Part shown: positions 41,750 to 53,700 of the stretch, in pieces
Position numbering within the stretch: position 1 is the stretch's first letter
Layout: the number at the start of each line of letters is the position of its first letter
The notes under the pieces: model-generated
Seen by the model: only the letters and a program-made list of their open reading frames with translations
Database searches by the model: none
Told to the model about the DNA's origin: nothing
IMG/VR virus record: IMGVR_UViG_3300024518_000876
Coordinates: 39,500 to 103,499 of that record
Length of the DNA stretch: 64,000 nucleotides
DNA from: a virus
Direction: 5' to 3' (one strand)
Program-made: the position numbers and the translations under genes

Positions 41750-43939
41750 ATGGACATAGTAAATCAATTTAAATTACCTAAGTATATAAAAGGTAAATCA
41801 TTCTCAGAAGCATCTCAAATGTTACAAGATAAAATAAGAGATAAAGAAACTTTAGAAGAAATGATGGGTAGACTTAGGGATGCACAAGAATACAGTAAAC
41901 AAATGCAGGAAGCACAGGAAGCTCAGGCAAACCCTGAGATGGCTCAACAGCAGATGGGTGAACAAATGCCTCCAGAAATGATGCAAGGTCAAGGAGGACA
42001 ACCTCAAATGGATCCTGCAATGATGGAACAGATGATGGCGCAACAACAAGGTGGACAACAACAAATGGCTATGGGCGGAATGTTAAATATGGGACCTGGT
42101 GAACCTATAGAAAATGAAATAATGACAGCTACTGGTAAAGGTGATCAAACTGCTTTAAAGAAGGCTTCTGCTAAATTAAACATGAAACCTATAGACAACA
42201 CTCCAACGAGGCAAGCCTTATACAATAAAGTACAAGCTAATAATGGATCTTTTGACCCTAAGTTATCTTATATTAATAGAGATATTGGACACACGTTTAA
42301 GCCATTAGAAAAACATACCTTAATGCAGGCTAAGATTGATAGAATGAATGATCCTACTAAAAGTAAACCAATGCAACTTAAATTAGATAGAGACGCTGCT
42401 ATTTATAAACAACAAATGGGTAGAAAAGCCTATGTTGCAGATAATATGATGAACAACGTTTCAACAGAAGAAGCAGAGCGTAGAGCTGCTATGGGAAATG
42501 AATTTAAAATGGGTGGTTACTCTAAATCTAATGACTACTTTTTAGGTGGTTTATTTGGAGGAGACAAAGCTCAAGATGCTGCAGGTATGGCAGGCAATGC
42601 TTCTGAAGGAGCAGCGGCTGGAGGAGCTGGTGGACCTGGTCCAGGAGGGTATATGAAAGCTGCAAATACTGCAATGGATTTTGGTATGGAAGCTTTTGGT
42701 AAAACTAAAGAAGAGGATATGAATAATATATCTGCTATGGAAAGTCAAGGTGGGGCAACTGTTGGCGGAGCTATGAAAGGAGCGCAAGCTGGAATGGCGT
42801 TTGGACCTTGGGGAGCCGCTGTAGGTGGAGTATTAGGTGGTGCAGCAGGATTGATAGGTTCTGGTAAAAGAAATAGTGAAAGAGTACAAGCAGAAGGTAG
42901 AAAAACTGGTTCTAATTTTAGAAAAGCAAATGAGATGTATGCTAAAGGAGGATATATGAAACCTTCTACTAATAAGTATGCAGATGGAGATTATTTAGAT
43001 TTAAGTTTTTTAAATACTCCTGCACAAAACATAGCAAATGCTGCAACAGGTGTTACACCTATAATGGCAGATAATAACCAAGCTGCAATTGCACCAAATA
43101 GTATGTATGGTAAAGATCCTTCCGGTGACTTTATGAAACAATCTACTATGTATAAAGGTAACTTGTATGATAATGGAACCTTAAACTCTGATTATACAGT
43201 AGGAGATGCAGATTTAAATGGGTTTAATGATGCTGAAGAAGCTAAGTTTGGAGACAAAAAACCAAATACTTCTAAAAGTAAACAATCTAAAAGTGACAGA
43301 AATGAAAAAATAAGTAATGCTGCTATTGCAGCAGGAAGATTAGCACCTGCAGCTATGAACCTTTTTCAGTTAAATAAGATGAAGAGTCCAGAAGTTGAAA
43401 AATATGACAGACTAGATCAAGTTTACAAACCTCAATTTCAAGATGAGAGAAGAATGCTTAATGCAATAGATGAAGGGTTTAATCCTGATTTGTTAACTGA
43501 AGGGGCAGGAGGTTCGTTAGGTAGATTTGCAAGTGGAGCTACTGCAATGAATTTAGCTAAAATGAAAGCTAAGTCAGCCGGAGCAAGTGCAGCTTCTAAA
43601 CAAAAAGCAGATGAACTAACTAAAAAACAAGCATTTGATAAAGATACAGCAATGAGAAATGCTGCTACACAAAGAGCTGAGACTGTAGCTAATGCTCAAA
43701 ATAGAGGCGCAGCTGCTACTAATAAATCTAAATTCTTATCGCAAATAGGTACAGATGTAGGAAATATAAGTAAAGAAGCATTATTTAAAAAGCAAGCTAA
43801 AGAAATGTACGGTTATAGTTTTGATGGAAAATACTTTGTAAATTCTGATGGAGATAAAAAAACAGTAGAAGAGATGGCAAAGATGAATAAAAGCAATGGT
43901 AGTATGTTTGGTGGTTACTTAAATAAGAAAAAGAAATAA
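41750..43939 (+). CDS. Met/Gln-rich glycine-zipper virion protein (729 aa)
   Basis: Residues 45-110 are extremely Met/Gln/Pro-rich (EMAQQQMGEQMPPEMMQG and similar). A Gly/Ala-rich hydrophobic segment at about 333-375 (GGAMKGAQAGMAFGPWGAAV and onward) is a likely membrane-inserting glycine zipper. GGY motifs recur (KMGGYSK, AKGGYMK, FGGYLNK). The layout resembles pore-forming or ejection proteins of podoviruses; it could form part of the channel for cargo delivery. Family not recognised otherwise. Confidence 0.6.
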   Translation: MDIVNQFKLPKYIKGKSFSEASQMLQDKIRDKETLEEMMGRLRDAQEYSKQMQEAQEAQANPEMAQQQMGEQMPPEMMQGQGGQPQMDPAMMEQMMAQQQGGQQQMAMGGMLNMGPGEPIENEIMTATGKGDQTALKKASAKLNMKPIDNTPTRQALYNKVQANNGSFDPKLSYINRDIGHTFKPLEKHTLMQAKIDRMNDPTKSKPMQLKLDRDAAIYKQQMGRKAYVADNMMNNVSTEEAERRAAMGNEFKMGGYSKSNDYFLGGLFGGDKAQDAAGMAGNASEGAAAGGAGGPGPGGYMKAANTAMDFGMEAFGKTKEEDMNNISAMESQGGATVGGAMKGAQAGMAFGPWGAAVGGVLGGAAGLIGSGKRNSERVQAEGRKTGSNFRKANEMYAKGGYMKPSTNKYADGDYLDLSFLNTPAQNIANAATGVTPIMADNNQAAIAPNSMYGKDPSGDFMKQSTMYKGNLYDNGTLNSDYTVGDADLNGFNDAEEAKFGDKKPNTSKSKQSKSDRNEKISNAAIAAGRLAPAAMNLFQLNKMKSPEVEKYDRLDQVYKPQFQDERRMLNAIDEGFNPDLLTEGAGGSLGRFASGATAMNLAKMKAKSAGASAASKQKADELTKKQAFDKDTAMRNAATQRAETVANAQNRGAAATNKSKFLSQIGTDVGNISKEALFKKQAKEMYGYSFDGKYFVNSDGDKKTVEEMAKMNKSNGSMFGGYLNKKKK

Positions 43940-43941
43940 TT

Positions 43942-46482
43942 ATGAATAGATTTACAAATTTAACTCCTTCTCAGTTTGATCCATTAAGTTGGGAAGAAGT
44001 TGCTAGAGTACCTTTACATAAAAGAACTCAACATACTGCAGCAGAAACAGCTAAAGCTGAATTAGAGACAGCTGCTGCACAATTAGATTCATTACCTGTA
44101 CATGACAAAAGGGCTAGAGAAATTCAAGATTATTATAGAGATAGATTAGGAGATATGTCCAGTAAACTAGCAAGTGAAGGAATTAATCAAAATACTACTC
44201 AAGAAGTATTAAAATTAAACTCACAGTTTAAACAAGACTTTTCTCCCCTAGGAGATGCAGGTAAAATTATGGCAGCAAAAACTGCTTTTAACGCAAATAA
44301 GCAAGATTTTTATGGACAAGGCTATAAAGCAGGACATAGTGGGGAATATTTAGATAATAAATGGAGTAGATTTGCTGAAGATTACGCTAATAAGTACGGA
44401 GATAATCAAGTTATAGAAGATATAGGTTCATTAGGTGTTGGGAAATACTATGATGTAGATAAAACTATAACAGATGAAATGCAGCAAGTAGGTAAAATTA
44501 TGGAAGATAATGATATACAAGGAGACTACAAAATAGCTTTCCCTGGTGGAGTACCAGTCTTACAAAGTGTAACTAATTCAGGAAAAACTATAAGTAATTT
44601 ACCTCAGCTTCAACAAAAATTAAAAGATTTATATGATAGATTTACCAATGAAGAATATGAAAGTGGTAGATTTGCATCAGATTCAGGTTTTACATCAGAA
44701 GCAATTCAAAGAAAACTAAATAATGCATTAGGTGCTTATTTAAATAGTGCAGAAACTACAGGTAGAAGAGTAAGTATTCAAAATATTCCTACTGATAAAT
44801 CAGGTAAAGGAAGAAGTGGTTCAGGAAAAACTTCTAATGATGACGTATACACAAGTACTGGAGCTGACAATCTTCCAAATGCAACTACTCCTGCAGATGT
44901 TAGAAAAGGAGCAGACGAGTTAATGGATTCTACTGACCCTATTAAACAAGCACATGGTAGAAATATTAAGGCTAATTTAGAGGCAATTGAAAATGATCAT
45001 TATGCGCAAGATCCTTACGCTATAAAAGCAAATGAATTACTAGTAGGAAATGATAATAACCCAGGATTGCAAAGTACATATTTAAATGTAGAAAAGCAAA
45101 TTTTAGGTAAAAAATATCCAATTACTTATAGAGATGGAGTAGTTTCTGATTCTAAATCAGCAGAGTTAGCACCTTCAAAAATGTTAATGACTCCTGAAGA
45201 AATAAATACAGCTGTATCTGATTCTAATAGATTTAATACTTTAAATGATGCAGTAGCTCCATTTATGGATGTATTTAGTAAGGACGATCCGGCTACAGGA
45301 GAAGTTGTTATATACAAAAAAGACCCTACAGATACATCATGGACAGGTTCAGTTAAAAAAGCATTTAACCAAGTTGCTAAATTTGAAGTAGCAAGAGTGT
45401 CTAAAGAAGAAGTAGAAAAGATTAGATTACATCAAGAGCAAGTTAAATTATCAGAAGAAGCTTTAAATAAAAAAGTAGAGTATGATAAACAAATACAATT
45501 AAATTACCATCTTAATCCAGAAAAAACTGCAGATTTAGGAGCAATACAAAAGAAATCATTTAATTACCTTAAAAATGGATTTACTAATAACTTACCTTTA
45601 AAAGAAGTGAGTATAAAAGAAATAGATGAAAATGGTAAAACAGATGACTCAGAAATCTTTACAGGAGACAGTACAAGTAAAATTAAAGAAGAAATACTTA
45701 ACCTTATGACTCCTGAAAACACAATACTTAAAGGAATGAGTTTAAATGGTTCTTATTCTAAGAATGACCCTGTTGCTTCTTATGAAATTACTATTCCAGG
45801 AGAGGACGGTAAGAAAAAAGTGTATAATATAGAACTTAGTTTAAATGATTATAAGACTCAAACACCGGGAGGTACATTAGATGTATCCAGTTCTGCAGGA
45901 GAAATAATAAGTCTTTACAAAGAATATGGAGGTGTTAAAGGTGCAGGTGTAGCTAAAAGAGCACAGCAGCAAATTGACTACAGTAATATATCTATGCCTA
46001 CTTTTAGTAAAAATTATGATAACTCTCAACAATTAGTTAATAGTGGATTAGTAACTCCAAACTTAAAAAATGCAACTGGGTCACAAAAATTTGATTTTGA
46101 TTTAATAGATGGAAAAGTTGGACTAGTTTATCAAAGTGAACAAATAGCAAATGTTGCTGAAGGAGAAGCTAGATTTAAAAATAAACCATTAACTTGGAAT
46201 ACTATATTACTTGGAGATTCTAATACAAAAGATGAAAATGTAAATTTAGTACAAATGCCGAAGACTAAAGAAAAGATACAAAGTCTTCCTCCACAATTAA
46301 CTAGTAAACTAGTAGACCAAATATGTAAAAATGCTAATGTGCCTAAAGCAAACTTTAATAGTATACCAGAAGAAAAGGTAGATAGTATATTAAATGAAAT
46401 ACTTAGCTCAGAACAAGGTGGTAACTACCCTATAACAGCTGATTCTCATTATGATTTACTAGATTTAATAAAACAAATATAA
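43942..46482 (+). CDS. large cargo protein (846 aa)
   Basis: An 846-residue, charged, helix-rich protein with no membrane segment. A Gly/Ser-rich disordered stretch lies at about 286-300 (SGKGRSGSGKTSNDD). It lies between the glycine-zipper protein and the 1411-residue cargo protein in the operon that ends with the virion polymerase. This placement fits a capsid-packed, ejected protein. No enzymatic motif recognised. Confidence 0.6.
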   Translation: MNRFTNLTPSQFDPLSWEEVARVPLHKRTQHTAAETAKAELETAAAQLDSLPVHDKRAREIQDYYRDRLGDMSSKLASEGINQNTTQEVLKLNSQFKQDFSPLGDAGKIMAAKTAFNANKQDFYGQGYKAGHSGEYLDNKWSRFAEDYANKYGDNQVIEDIGSLGVGKYYDVDKTITDEMQQVGKIMEDNDIQGDYKIAFPGGVPVLQSVTNSGKTISNLPQLQQKLKDLYDRFTNEEYESGRFASDSGFTSEAIQRKLNNALGAYLNSAETTGRRVSIQNIPTDKSGKGRSGSGKTSNDDVYTSTGADNLPNATTPADVRKGADELMDSTDPIKQAHGRNIKANLEAIENDHYAQDPYAIKANELLVGNDNNPGLQSTYLNVEKQILGKKYPITYRDGVVSDSKSAELAPSKMLMTPEEINTAVSDSNRFNTLNDAVAPFMDVFSKDDPATGEVVIYKKDPTDTSWTGSVKKAFNQVAKFEVARVSKEEVEKIRLHQEQVKLSEEALNKKVEYDKQIQLNYHLNPEKTADLGAIQKKSFNYLKNGFTNNLPLKEVSIKEIDENGKTDDSEIFTGDSTSKIKEEILNLMTPENTILKGMSLNGSYSKNDPVASYEITIPGEDGKKKVYNIELSLNDYKTQTPGGTLDVSSSAGEIISLYKEYGGVKGAGVAKRAQQQIDYSNISMPTFSKNYDNSQQLVNSGLVTPNLKNATGSQKFDFDLIDGKVGLVYQSEQIANVAEGEARFKNKPLTWNTILLGDSNTKDENVNLVQMPKTKEKIQSLPPQLTSKLVDQICKNANVPKANFNSIPEEKVDSILNEILSSEQGGNYPITADSHYDLLDLIKQI

Positions 46483-46483
46483 T

Positions 46484-49400
46484 ATGAGTTTAAAACAAAC
46501 TTTAATTGATAACAGTAACTACCCTCCATTAGAAGATAATGGGGGGATTAAGGGTTATTTAGCTAATTTTGCAAATGACACTGGTTACGATGATATGGTA
46601 ACTCAATATGCTAATGATGTAACAGCAGATCAAAGCGATTTAAAATTTACTGGATATACTAAAGATAGAGACTACTTACTTGAAGATGCTTCAGATTTTG
46701 GTTATGATGATTTAATTGAGTTTAAAGCACAGAATCAATCTAACTGGGCTAAGAGAGGTAGAGGATTAGCACGATTAGGATTTAAAACTGCTATGAATAT
46801 ATTAGAGATGCCAGGAATAGCTTTTGGAGCAGCTGAGGCAGCTATGACAGGGGATCCTTATGCATTAATTAATAATGGATGGTCTAATGCTATTAAATCT
46901 GCAAATGAGTGGTTTGATGAAGAAGTAGCACCTGTGTATGTAAAAAAAGCAGTAAGAGATGGTAACTTGTGGGACAACATTAAATCAGTAGATTTCTGGG
47001 CTACAGAAGGTGCTGATGGTCTTGCATTTGCTTTATCTGCATTAGTACCTGGAGCAGCCGTAAAAGGTCTTAAATTAGGTTCTAAAGTGGCAAATGGGTT
47101 AGCTAAGAGTAAAGGTGCTAAGTATTTACAGAAAGTAGATGATAAAATATCTAAAATGATGAATACAGGTGGAGTAGCAGATACAACAGATATTGCTGCA
47201 GCTACCGCATTTAATACTATTTATGAAGCAGGTATGGAGGCTCAAATGGGTATGGATTCTTATAAGACTAAATTAGCAGATATGTTTGCTAATAATGAGA
47301 TTACTCAAGATGATTATGCAGCTTTAAGTGATAAGACTGGTAGTGTGGGGGCGAATATATTTGCAGCTAATGCTGCTTTATTATTAGGACCAAATGCTAT
47401 GATGTCTAAATCTTTATTTGGAAAAGCTATGCCTAAAAAGCAACTAGGTAAATTTAAAAGAGTAGATGGTAAATACGTACCAGAAGCAAATCAATTATCT
47501 AAAAAACAAAAAGCTTTAAAAGGTATAAAAGATGGTGCAGCTCTTATTGGAAAGTCTACTGTATCTGAAGGATTTGTAGAAGAAGCAGGTCAAATGGTAG
47601 CTGAAAAATTTAATGTAGAGGGAACTATCCAAGATTATTTAGGAGAAGAGTCTAAAAGTTTAACTGAATTGTACGCAGATGTGGTAAATTCTACAGAGGG
47701 ACAAAAAGCTATTATGCTAGGTGGAGTTTTTGGTACAGGAATGACTGCAGTTGGGGATATTAAAAATAGAAAACCTACTAAAGAAAGAAATCAAAACTTA
47801 GCTGATATGATGTCTAGAGGTGCTAATTTAATGGATGTATCTATTAATGGAGTATATAAGACAGATGAACAAGGTAACATAGAGTTTGATAAAGGTAAAC
47901 CTGTTGTAGACCAAGCAAAGCTTGCTAATTTTGGTAGTGAAATGGAGTTTGTTGAATCTATAAACAATGCAAAAGAGGATATAGTTGAGCAAGTAAGTAA
48001 AGGAGAGATGACTATTTCTGAAGCAGCTGCTAATACAGAGATGTTAGACGAAACTTTAAGAAAGCAAGCATTATTATCTTTTGTACATGCACAAGATGAG
48101 GGATTAGAAGTATTAGAAAACTACCTAGAAAATGGGTCTGGTATAGAATCACTATACGCTGCTGAACTTGAAACTAATCCTGAATTTGATATTAAAGGAG
48201 CTAAACAAAAACTTAAAGGTGAATTAATTGCGGAAGCTACATCTTTACAAAAAGATTTAAAGTATGCACAAGATTACATGCACTTTGATAATCAATTAGA
48301 TGTAAAACAAAGTGACCCTCACTATGGACAGTATATGTCTAAATTACATCAAGATTACACTATTGCAAATTCTAACGTAAGACTAGCTCAATCTAAAATA
48401 AATGAGTTAAATTCAGCTAAAGATAAGTACCAAGTAGTAGATTATGAGACTTTAGATAATAAAGGACTGTTTATGGACAACATAGATAGGGAAATAGCTA
48501 CTTATGAGCGTACTAAAGAAGCACTAGAAACTAAAATAAAATCTTATGTAGACCCTGCAGTACAGAAAAAAGCCTATGAAGCTTACAGTAAGCAACAAAC
48601 AGAATTAGAGAATGTAAATGAAGAAGCTAAAGATTTAGATAAAACATTAACTGATATAGATAATGCTACTAGTAGAACAGAAGTAGAAGAAGTTATAGCT
48701 ACATCTGGATTAACTACGCCAGTTAAAAAAGAAGCAATAGAAAAGAAAAGAGTTGAGAAAGAAAAAATGTTTGATACTCAAAGAGCAAAAGTAGCAAAAA
48801 AAATTAATGAAGATGCTGAAAAAGAAGAAGTCATTAATGTAGCAGCACAAATAGCACATAATGATGCTTTAGATTATATTAGAGATAACTTTAATGAGGG
48901 AGAGATTATTCCTTTACCAGAAGATATAGATACAGATATGCCACTAGAAAGTTATTTACAAATAACTAAGTTTAATCAAGATGGTTCAATTGCTTTTTTA
49001 GATGTTGATACTAATTTAATTGAAATATTTATTCCAAAAGTAATTAAATCTACTATTGTAGAAGCAATTCCTACTGAAACTGAAGGAGTAGAGTTAGTTA
49101 ATAGTGATATTATTAATGAAGAAACTGTTAAGAAAACTGATACTTCAGTTGAAACTGACCCTAAAATAGCTAGTGCAGGTGTAGGAACATCCGAAGGATA
49201 TCTTGAATATTTTCAACTAAATGGGCAAGATAAAAAAGGTACTCCGGTACAATTTGCTATATTAGATCCAGGAGGAATTACAAAAGATACTCCTGCATTT
49301 GTTAGGGATATGATTACTAAGTCCAAAAAGGCTATTGATATATATAACCAACTTTTAGCAGGTAAAGCTCTTACAGAAGCACAAGAAGATTTATTCACAG

Positions 49401-50719
49401 GTTATTTTCCTTTACAAGTAAATGTAACTGGTACAAACCATAGTTCTTTTATTCATGCAGAGTTTAGAAATAATAAAAGTAAACCTGAGCAAAAAATAAG
49501 AAGACAAATTTTAAATGTATTAAAAGCAGAAGTAGCTAAAGGCAACCCTGTTAAAATTACAGATTTAAGTACTACTATATTAAATCAAGGTAAAGGTAAA
49601 TTAAGTTTAGAAGAAAAGAAAGGAGTTTACAATAGTCTTAATGATTTAAAAAATATTCAAGACCAAGGTGGACTAGAAAATCTTGAATTTGGTATTCTTA
49701 ATGATGTAGGTATTTTAGTAAATCCGTATGATAAAGAAAGTATTAAAGGAAGTACTGTATTTAACCCTGATTGGAGAGGAGCAGTATTTGTTATGATAAA
49801 TAGAGATAGTACAGGTGAAAAGTTTCCTCTACATGTTAATATTAGTAGAATATCAGAACAACATGCCAGTTCTTTATATGACTTAGGGTTAGATGTTATT
49901 AACAATTCAACTGTCACTAATAACACTAGACTTAGTGATATGGATAATTTTGATAGGTACTCTACTGAATTTGCAGAGGAATTAGAATTAATGGTTAACT
50001 TAGGTAAAAGAACAGTAGATGAAATTACTGTAAATGACTTGACAAGATTTATGTATTTTACAGGGTCTGCGTCTCCAAAATCTAAGTTACAAATAAACAA
50101 CGACTCACTAGTATTTGGGTCTACTGAAATAAAAGCAGGAGAAGAAGTAACTTCTTTAGATAAAGATGAATTTGTAGATTGGGTAACTAATAATAAAAAT
50201 AGAAATATTAATGGTAAATCTTTAAGTAATTCAAAATATAGAAAATATATTATAGATAATAAAGTATTATTTTCTAATGCTAAAGCCAATGTACCATTGT
50301 TTTCTCAAGACACTGATTTATTCTTAGATGTTAATGTTAAGTATAACAAACCAACACAACAGCCAACACAACAAAGTGGAGCTGTTACTAAAAATAATGA
50401 AGATTCTACTAGGAATTCTCAAGAAAAAGTCGTAACTTTGCAGAAACAAACTAAAAAAGAAGTGACTACAAAGAGAAAGAAAAAGACTAAAAAGTTTAAG
50501 AGTGGATTAAGTGGTATCACTGTACCAGGAGTTAAAAATACTACAGCAGAAACAACTACTAACAGTAGTACACCAGTTCCAGGAGAACAAACTACTTCTA
50601 CTGAGAAACCAGAAGAAATATGTAATGGTGATGGAGAAGTAATGGGTAGTATGAGTACAAGTTTAAAGGGTGCAAAACCTGCTAAACCAAGTAATAGATT
50701 TAATAAATTTAAAAAATAA
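46484..50719 (+). CDS. giant cargo protein (1411 aa)
   Basis: A 1411-residue protein with hydrophobic patches in the first third: DGLAFALSALVPGAAVKGL at about residues 178-196, ANIFAANAALLLGPNAMM at about 289-306 and a GGVFGTGMTAV patch near 412-422. Long charged coiled-coil stretches follow (about 500-800), then a mixed domain, and a Lys/Thr-rich disordered tail (about 1290-1411). It probably inserts into or crosses the host membrane at infection. No catalytic motif seen. Confidence 0.6.
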   Translation: MSLKQTLIDNSNYPPLEDNGGIKGYLANFANDTGYDDMVTQYANDVTADQSDLKFTGYTKDRDYLLEDASDFGYDDLIEFKAQNQSNWAKRGRGLARLGFKTAMNILEMPGIAFGAAEAAMTGDPYALINNGWSNAIKSANEWFDEEVAPVYVKKAVRDGNLWDNIKSVDFWATEGADGLAFALSALVPGAAVKGLKLGSKVANGLAKSKGAKYLQKVDDKISKMMNTGGVADTTDIAAATAFNTIYEAGMEAQMGMDSYKTKLADMFANNEITQDDYAALSDKTGSVGANIFAANAALLLGPNAMMSKSLFGKAMPKKQLGKFKRVDGKYVPEANQLSKKQKALKGIKDGAALIGKSTVSEGFVEEAGQMVAEKFNVEGTIQDYLGEESKSLTELYADVVNSTEGQKAIMLGGVFGTGMTAVGDIKNRKPTKERNQNLADMMSRGANLMDVSINGVYKTDEQGNIEFDKGKPVVDQAKLANFGSEMEFVESINNAKEDIVEQVSKGEMTISEAAANTEMLDETLRKQALLSFVHAQDEGLEVLENYLENGSGIESLYAAELETNPEFDIKGAKQKLKGELIAEATSLQKDLKYAQDYMHFDNQLDVKQSDPHYGQYMSKLHQDYTIANSNVRLAQSKINELNSAKDKYQVVDYETLDNKGLFMDNIDREIATYERTKEALETKIKSYVDPAVQKKAYEAYSKQQTELENVNEEAKDLDKTLTDIDNATSRTEVEEVIATSGLTTPVKKEAIEKKRVEKEKMFDTQRAKVAKKINEDAEKEEVINVAAQIAHNDALDYIRDNFNEGEIIPLPEDIDTDMPLESYLQITKFNQDGSIAFLDVDTNLIEIFIPKVIKSTIVEAIPTETEGVELVNSDIINEETVKKTDTSVETDPKIASAGVGTSEGYLEYFQLNGQDKKGTPVQFAILDPGGITKDTPAFVRDMITKSKKAIDIYNQLLAGKALTEAQEDLFTGYFPLQVNVTGTNHSSFIHAEFRNNKSKPEQKIRRQILNVLKAEVAKGNPVKITDLSTTILNQGKGKLSLEEKKGVYNSLNDLKNIQDQGGLENLEFGILNDVGILVNPYDKESIKGSTVFNPDWRGAVFVMINRDSTGEKFPLHVNISRISEQHASSLYDLGLDVINNSTVTNNTRLSDMDNFDRYSTEFAEELELMVNLGKRTVDEITVNDLTRFMYFTGSASPKSKLQINNDSLVFGSTEIKAGEEVTSLDKDEFVDWVTNNKNRNINGKSLSNSKYRKYIIDNKVLFSNAKANVPLFSQDTDLFLDVNVKYNKPTQQPTQQSGAVTKNNEDSTRNSQEKVVTLQKQTKKEVTTKRKKKTKKFKSGLSGITVPGVKNTTAETTTNSSTPVPGEQTTSTEKPEEICNGDGEVMGSMSTSLKGAKPAKPSNRFNKFKK

Positions 50720-50721
50720 AT

Positions 50722-53700
50722 ATGGCGTGTAAAGTAATATTTAAGCCAAATGGGAAAAAAATAGCTAGCAGTATCTTGGTTGACCAGGTTACTGCTATTG
50801 CTAATAAATATCCCCATTTAGTTTTAAAACAATTTAATGAGGCTAATCCAGAATTAGAAATAGAGAGCATATCAGAAATAACTGAAGACATTCAAGATGT
50901 AGTTATAGAAGATATGTTATCTTATTTTAGGAGTCCTTACTTCATTAGAAATTTTGGAGAATGGGAAGTAGAAGGTAGTAATATACCAGAAGACTTTGTT
51001 AATGAAAAAGGCGAGCCTAATTTATTAATAGATCCTAACAATGGTAAATCTTACCATAAAAGTAAATTTGGAGAAAAGATTTATTTTCCAATGGAGCAGA
51101 ATGGGTTAAACTCTATTCCTGGATTTAATAACTCTCGTATAGGTAAAGCTGTACAAGTATTAGGTAAGAAATTTTTTATGCGTAATTTTAACTTAGATTA
51201 TAGCGATTTAAGTTTTGTTACTGAAAAAGATTTTGAATCTGAAGTAAGAGATATTATTGTAGAAAAAATTAATGAAGAACTAGCAGAAGATCCAGAAAGT
51301 GTAACTGCATATGATTTAGAGCAATCTTTAAATTATATGAACGAATGGACTGAATTGTTACAGACTTATTTTAAATCAATCGGGTTTAAAGTAGAAGATA
51401 AAGTAGATGAAGATACTGATGAAGAAGTAGGAGGTAGTGAAGAATTAATTAAACAAGCTTCTTACTCTACAGACAGTAAAGATAAAATATCTACTAATGT
51501 AAAGTTATTGCTGTCTGTAATTGAAGATAATAATGAAGATAATATTGACTACATATTTGAAGAAAATGGATTTGTAGACTTTAATGATATTTACAACACA
51601 ATCTTAAATGCAGTTAATGGTACTACAGTCATTGAGGAGGCTAAAGGCGACATTAAAGATGCTTATAATACAATGTTATCAAACATAAAAGAATTAGCCG
51701 TTAGAAAGCCTTATCTAAATACTTTAATTTCTGTATTAGAAGACACTAATTATCCAGAAAGTAAGAAAACAGAGTTTTTTCAAGCTTTTTATCTAAGTAA
51801 GAATAACTTTTTTGTTACTGAAATAGATGTGCAAGCTAAAGGAATAACTCACGTAGTTAAAAATGTTAGTGAATCAAATAAAAAGTTCAATGTAATTAAA
51901 GAAAGTTGGTACACTAATTTTAAAGATGTGTTAAATATAGGTACAGAAAATGTATCTTATCAACCTATTAAAGATGCTATTGCAAATTTATCAAGTTCAA
52001 CACAAACATTTAGAAAAAGTAAAAAAACTATTACAGATATAGAAGTAGTTATTAATGACTTACTTACTAATCTAAATAATATAGGAGTAGAAATTGACGC
52101 TAAAACTATAGAGGGGGAATATACTAAAGCATTATCTACTGATACATTTGGAGTAGTCTTACAAGATGTAGTACGAATCCAAAAAGTATTAGAAGAATTA
52201 ATGACTGGTGAAATTCCTTTGACTGAAAATGTATTTAATACGCAAAATGTATTTAGTAGATTAGCACAACAAAAAGCTTTTTATGAACCAGATAGTTCAG
52301 ATAATAGTATAAACTCAGCAGGTAAGTCCTATTGGGCTTATAGTTATCCTTCTCATATACAAAATGAGGTTAATAAATGGAAAGCTCCTAATGGTAGGTA
52401 TGAATTAGATAAAGCTACTACTTTATTAGGAAATGAAAGTTCAGTTTTATTAAAACATTTAACTGCAGATGATCAACAATTAGATTTAGGTAAAGAAACT
52501 ATGTCTACTAAAAGGTTAGAAACGTTTAAAGTAGGTATTTTTAATGTATTACAAAATAAAAAAACAGAACGTAGGAAAAGTGACCCTAAAGATAACACTT
52601 CTTTATCTAAAAATGATGCAATAGCTAACTCGCTCAACCAAGCTTTACGTATTGTAAAAGAAGGAGAGTCTACTAGTTTATATTACACTCCTACACCTGC
52701 AGATAAAGCAACAGCGTATGTAATGGAGCATGACTTTTTTGTAAAGTCAGAGTTAAAAGCTGAAGGAGGTAAATATAAATTCTCTAATGAAGTTTTAGAT
52801 ATTTACTATGATTACTTTAAATCTGAGTATAAGAGAATGATTCAAGCATATGCGGAACTTTCAGATGATAGTGTACAAAAAATAGTACATTACCATACTG
52901 TTAAAGGTTATCAATATGCAGAAAAAGATGGAGATACTTGGGTTAATTTTAATAATGAAGGAAAAGGTTACTTATTAGGGAATGCTTTTAAATCACAATT
53001 ATTTCCAAGTCTAAGTCCTGAAAATGTTAAAAAAGGATCACCTTTATACACATCACAAGGAGCACCTGACTTAACATTAGAAGCATTAGATCAGCATAAA
53101 GACGCTATAAAAAATAAAATTAACTCTATTTTACAGCAAAAACTAAAAGAAACTAAAGATAATTTAGTAACTGCAGGAATATTAAAAGAATTCACATCAA
53201 ATGATGGAGTTAGTTATTTAGAAAACAAAGGAATAGATTCAACTATATTTTATACTTACGCTAAAACTGAGCCAAAAATAGACACAAAAGGGTACACTGT
53301 AGAGTTATACAACTTAATTGCTGATTACTTTGTAAACACTTCTATAAACTTAATAGAGTATTCTAAAATGTTCTCTGGAGATCCTGCATACTATAAAAAC
53401 ATGGTAGATTATGCAAAAAGAATACCTGCTACATATACAGATGGATTAGGATTAAGAATTAAAAATGCTAAAGATCAGTATTTTACTGCTTCTGTTATTG
53501 CCGGAGTAGAAGTTCCTTCTCCTTATTTAAAAGAGTTAGAAGCTACGGTAGGACCTACTATTGCTAAAATGTATAAGAAAAATAACACTACAGATGCACA
53601 AGCTTGGATTACTCCTAAAAGATGGGAATTCCTAGTACGTAATTTAGGATTATGGACACCTATACATGATACAGCATTAAGTAAAATAATGGGTACAAAT

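Noticed and set aside
49657-50289. 210-codon ORF on the opposite strand of the giant cargo gene, and other long antisense frames
   Set aside because: They lie fully inside genes with clear coding character on the other strand, have hydrophobic Leu/Ser-rich shadow composition and no promoter.
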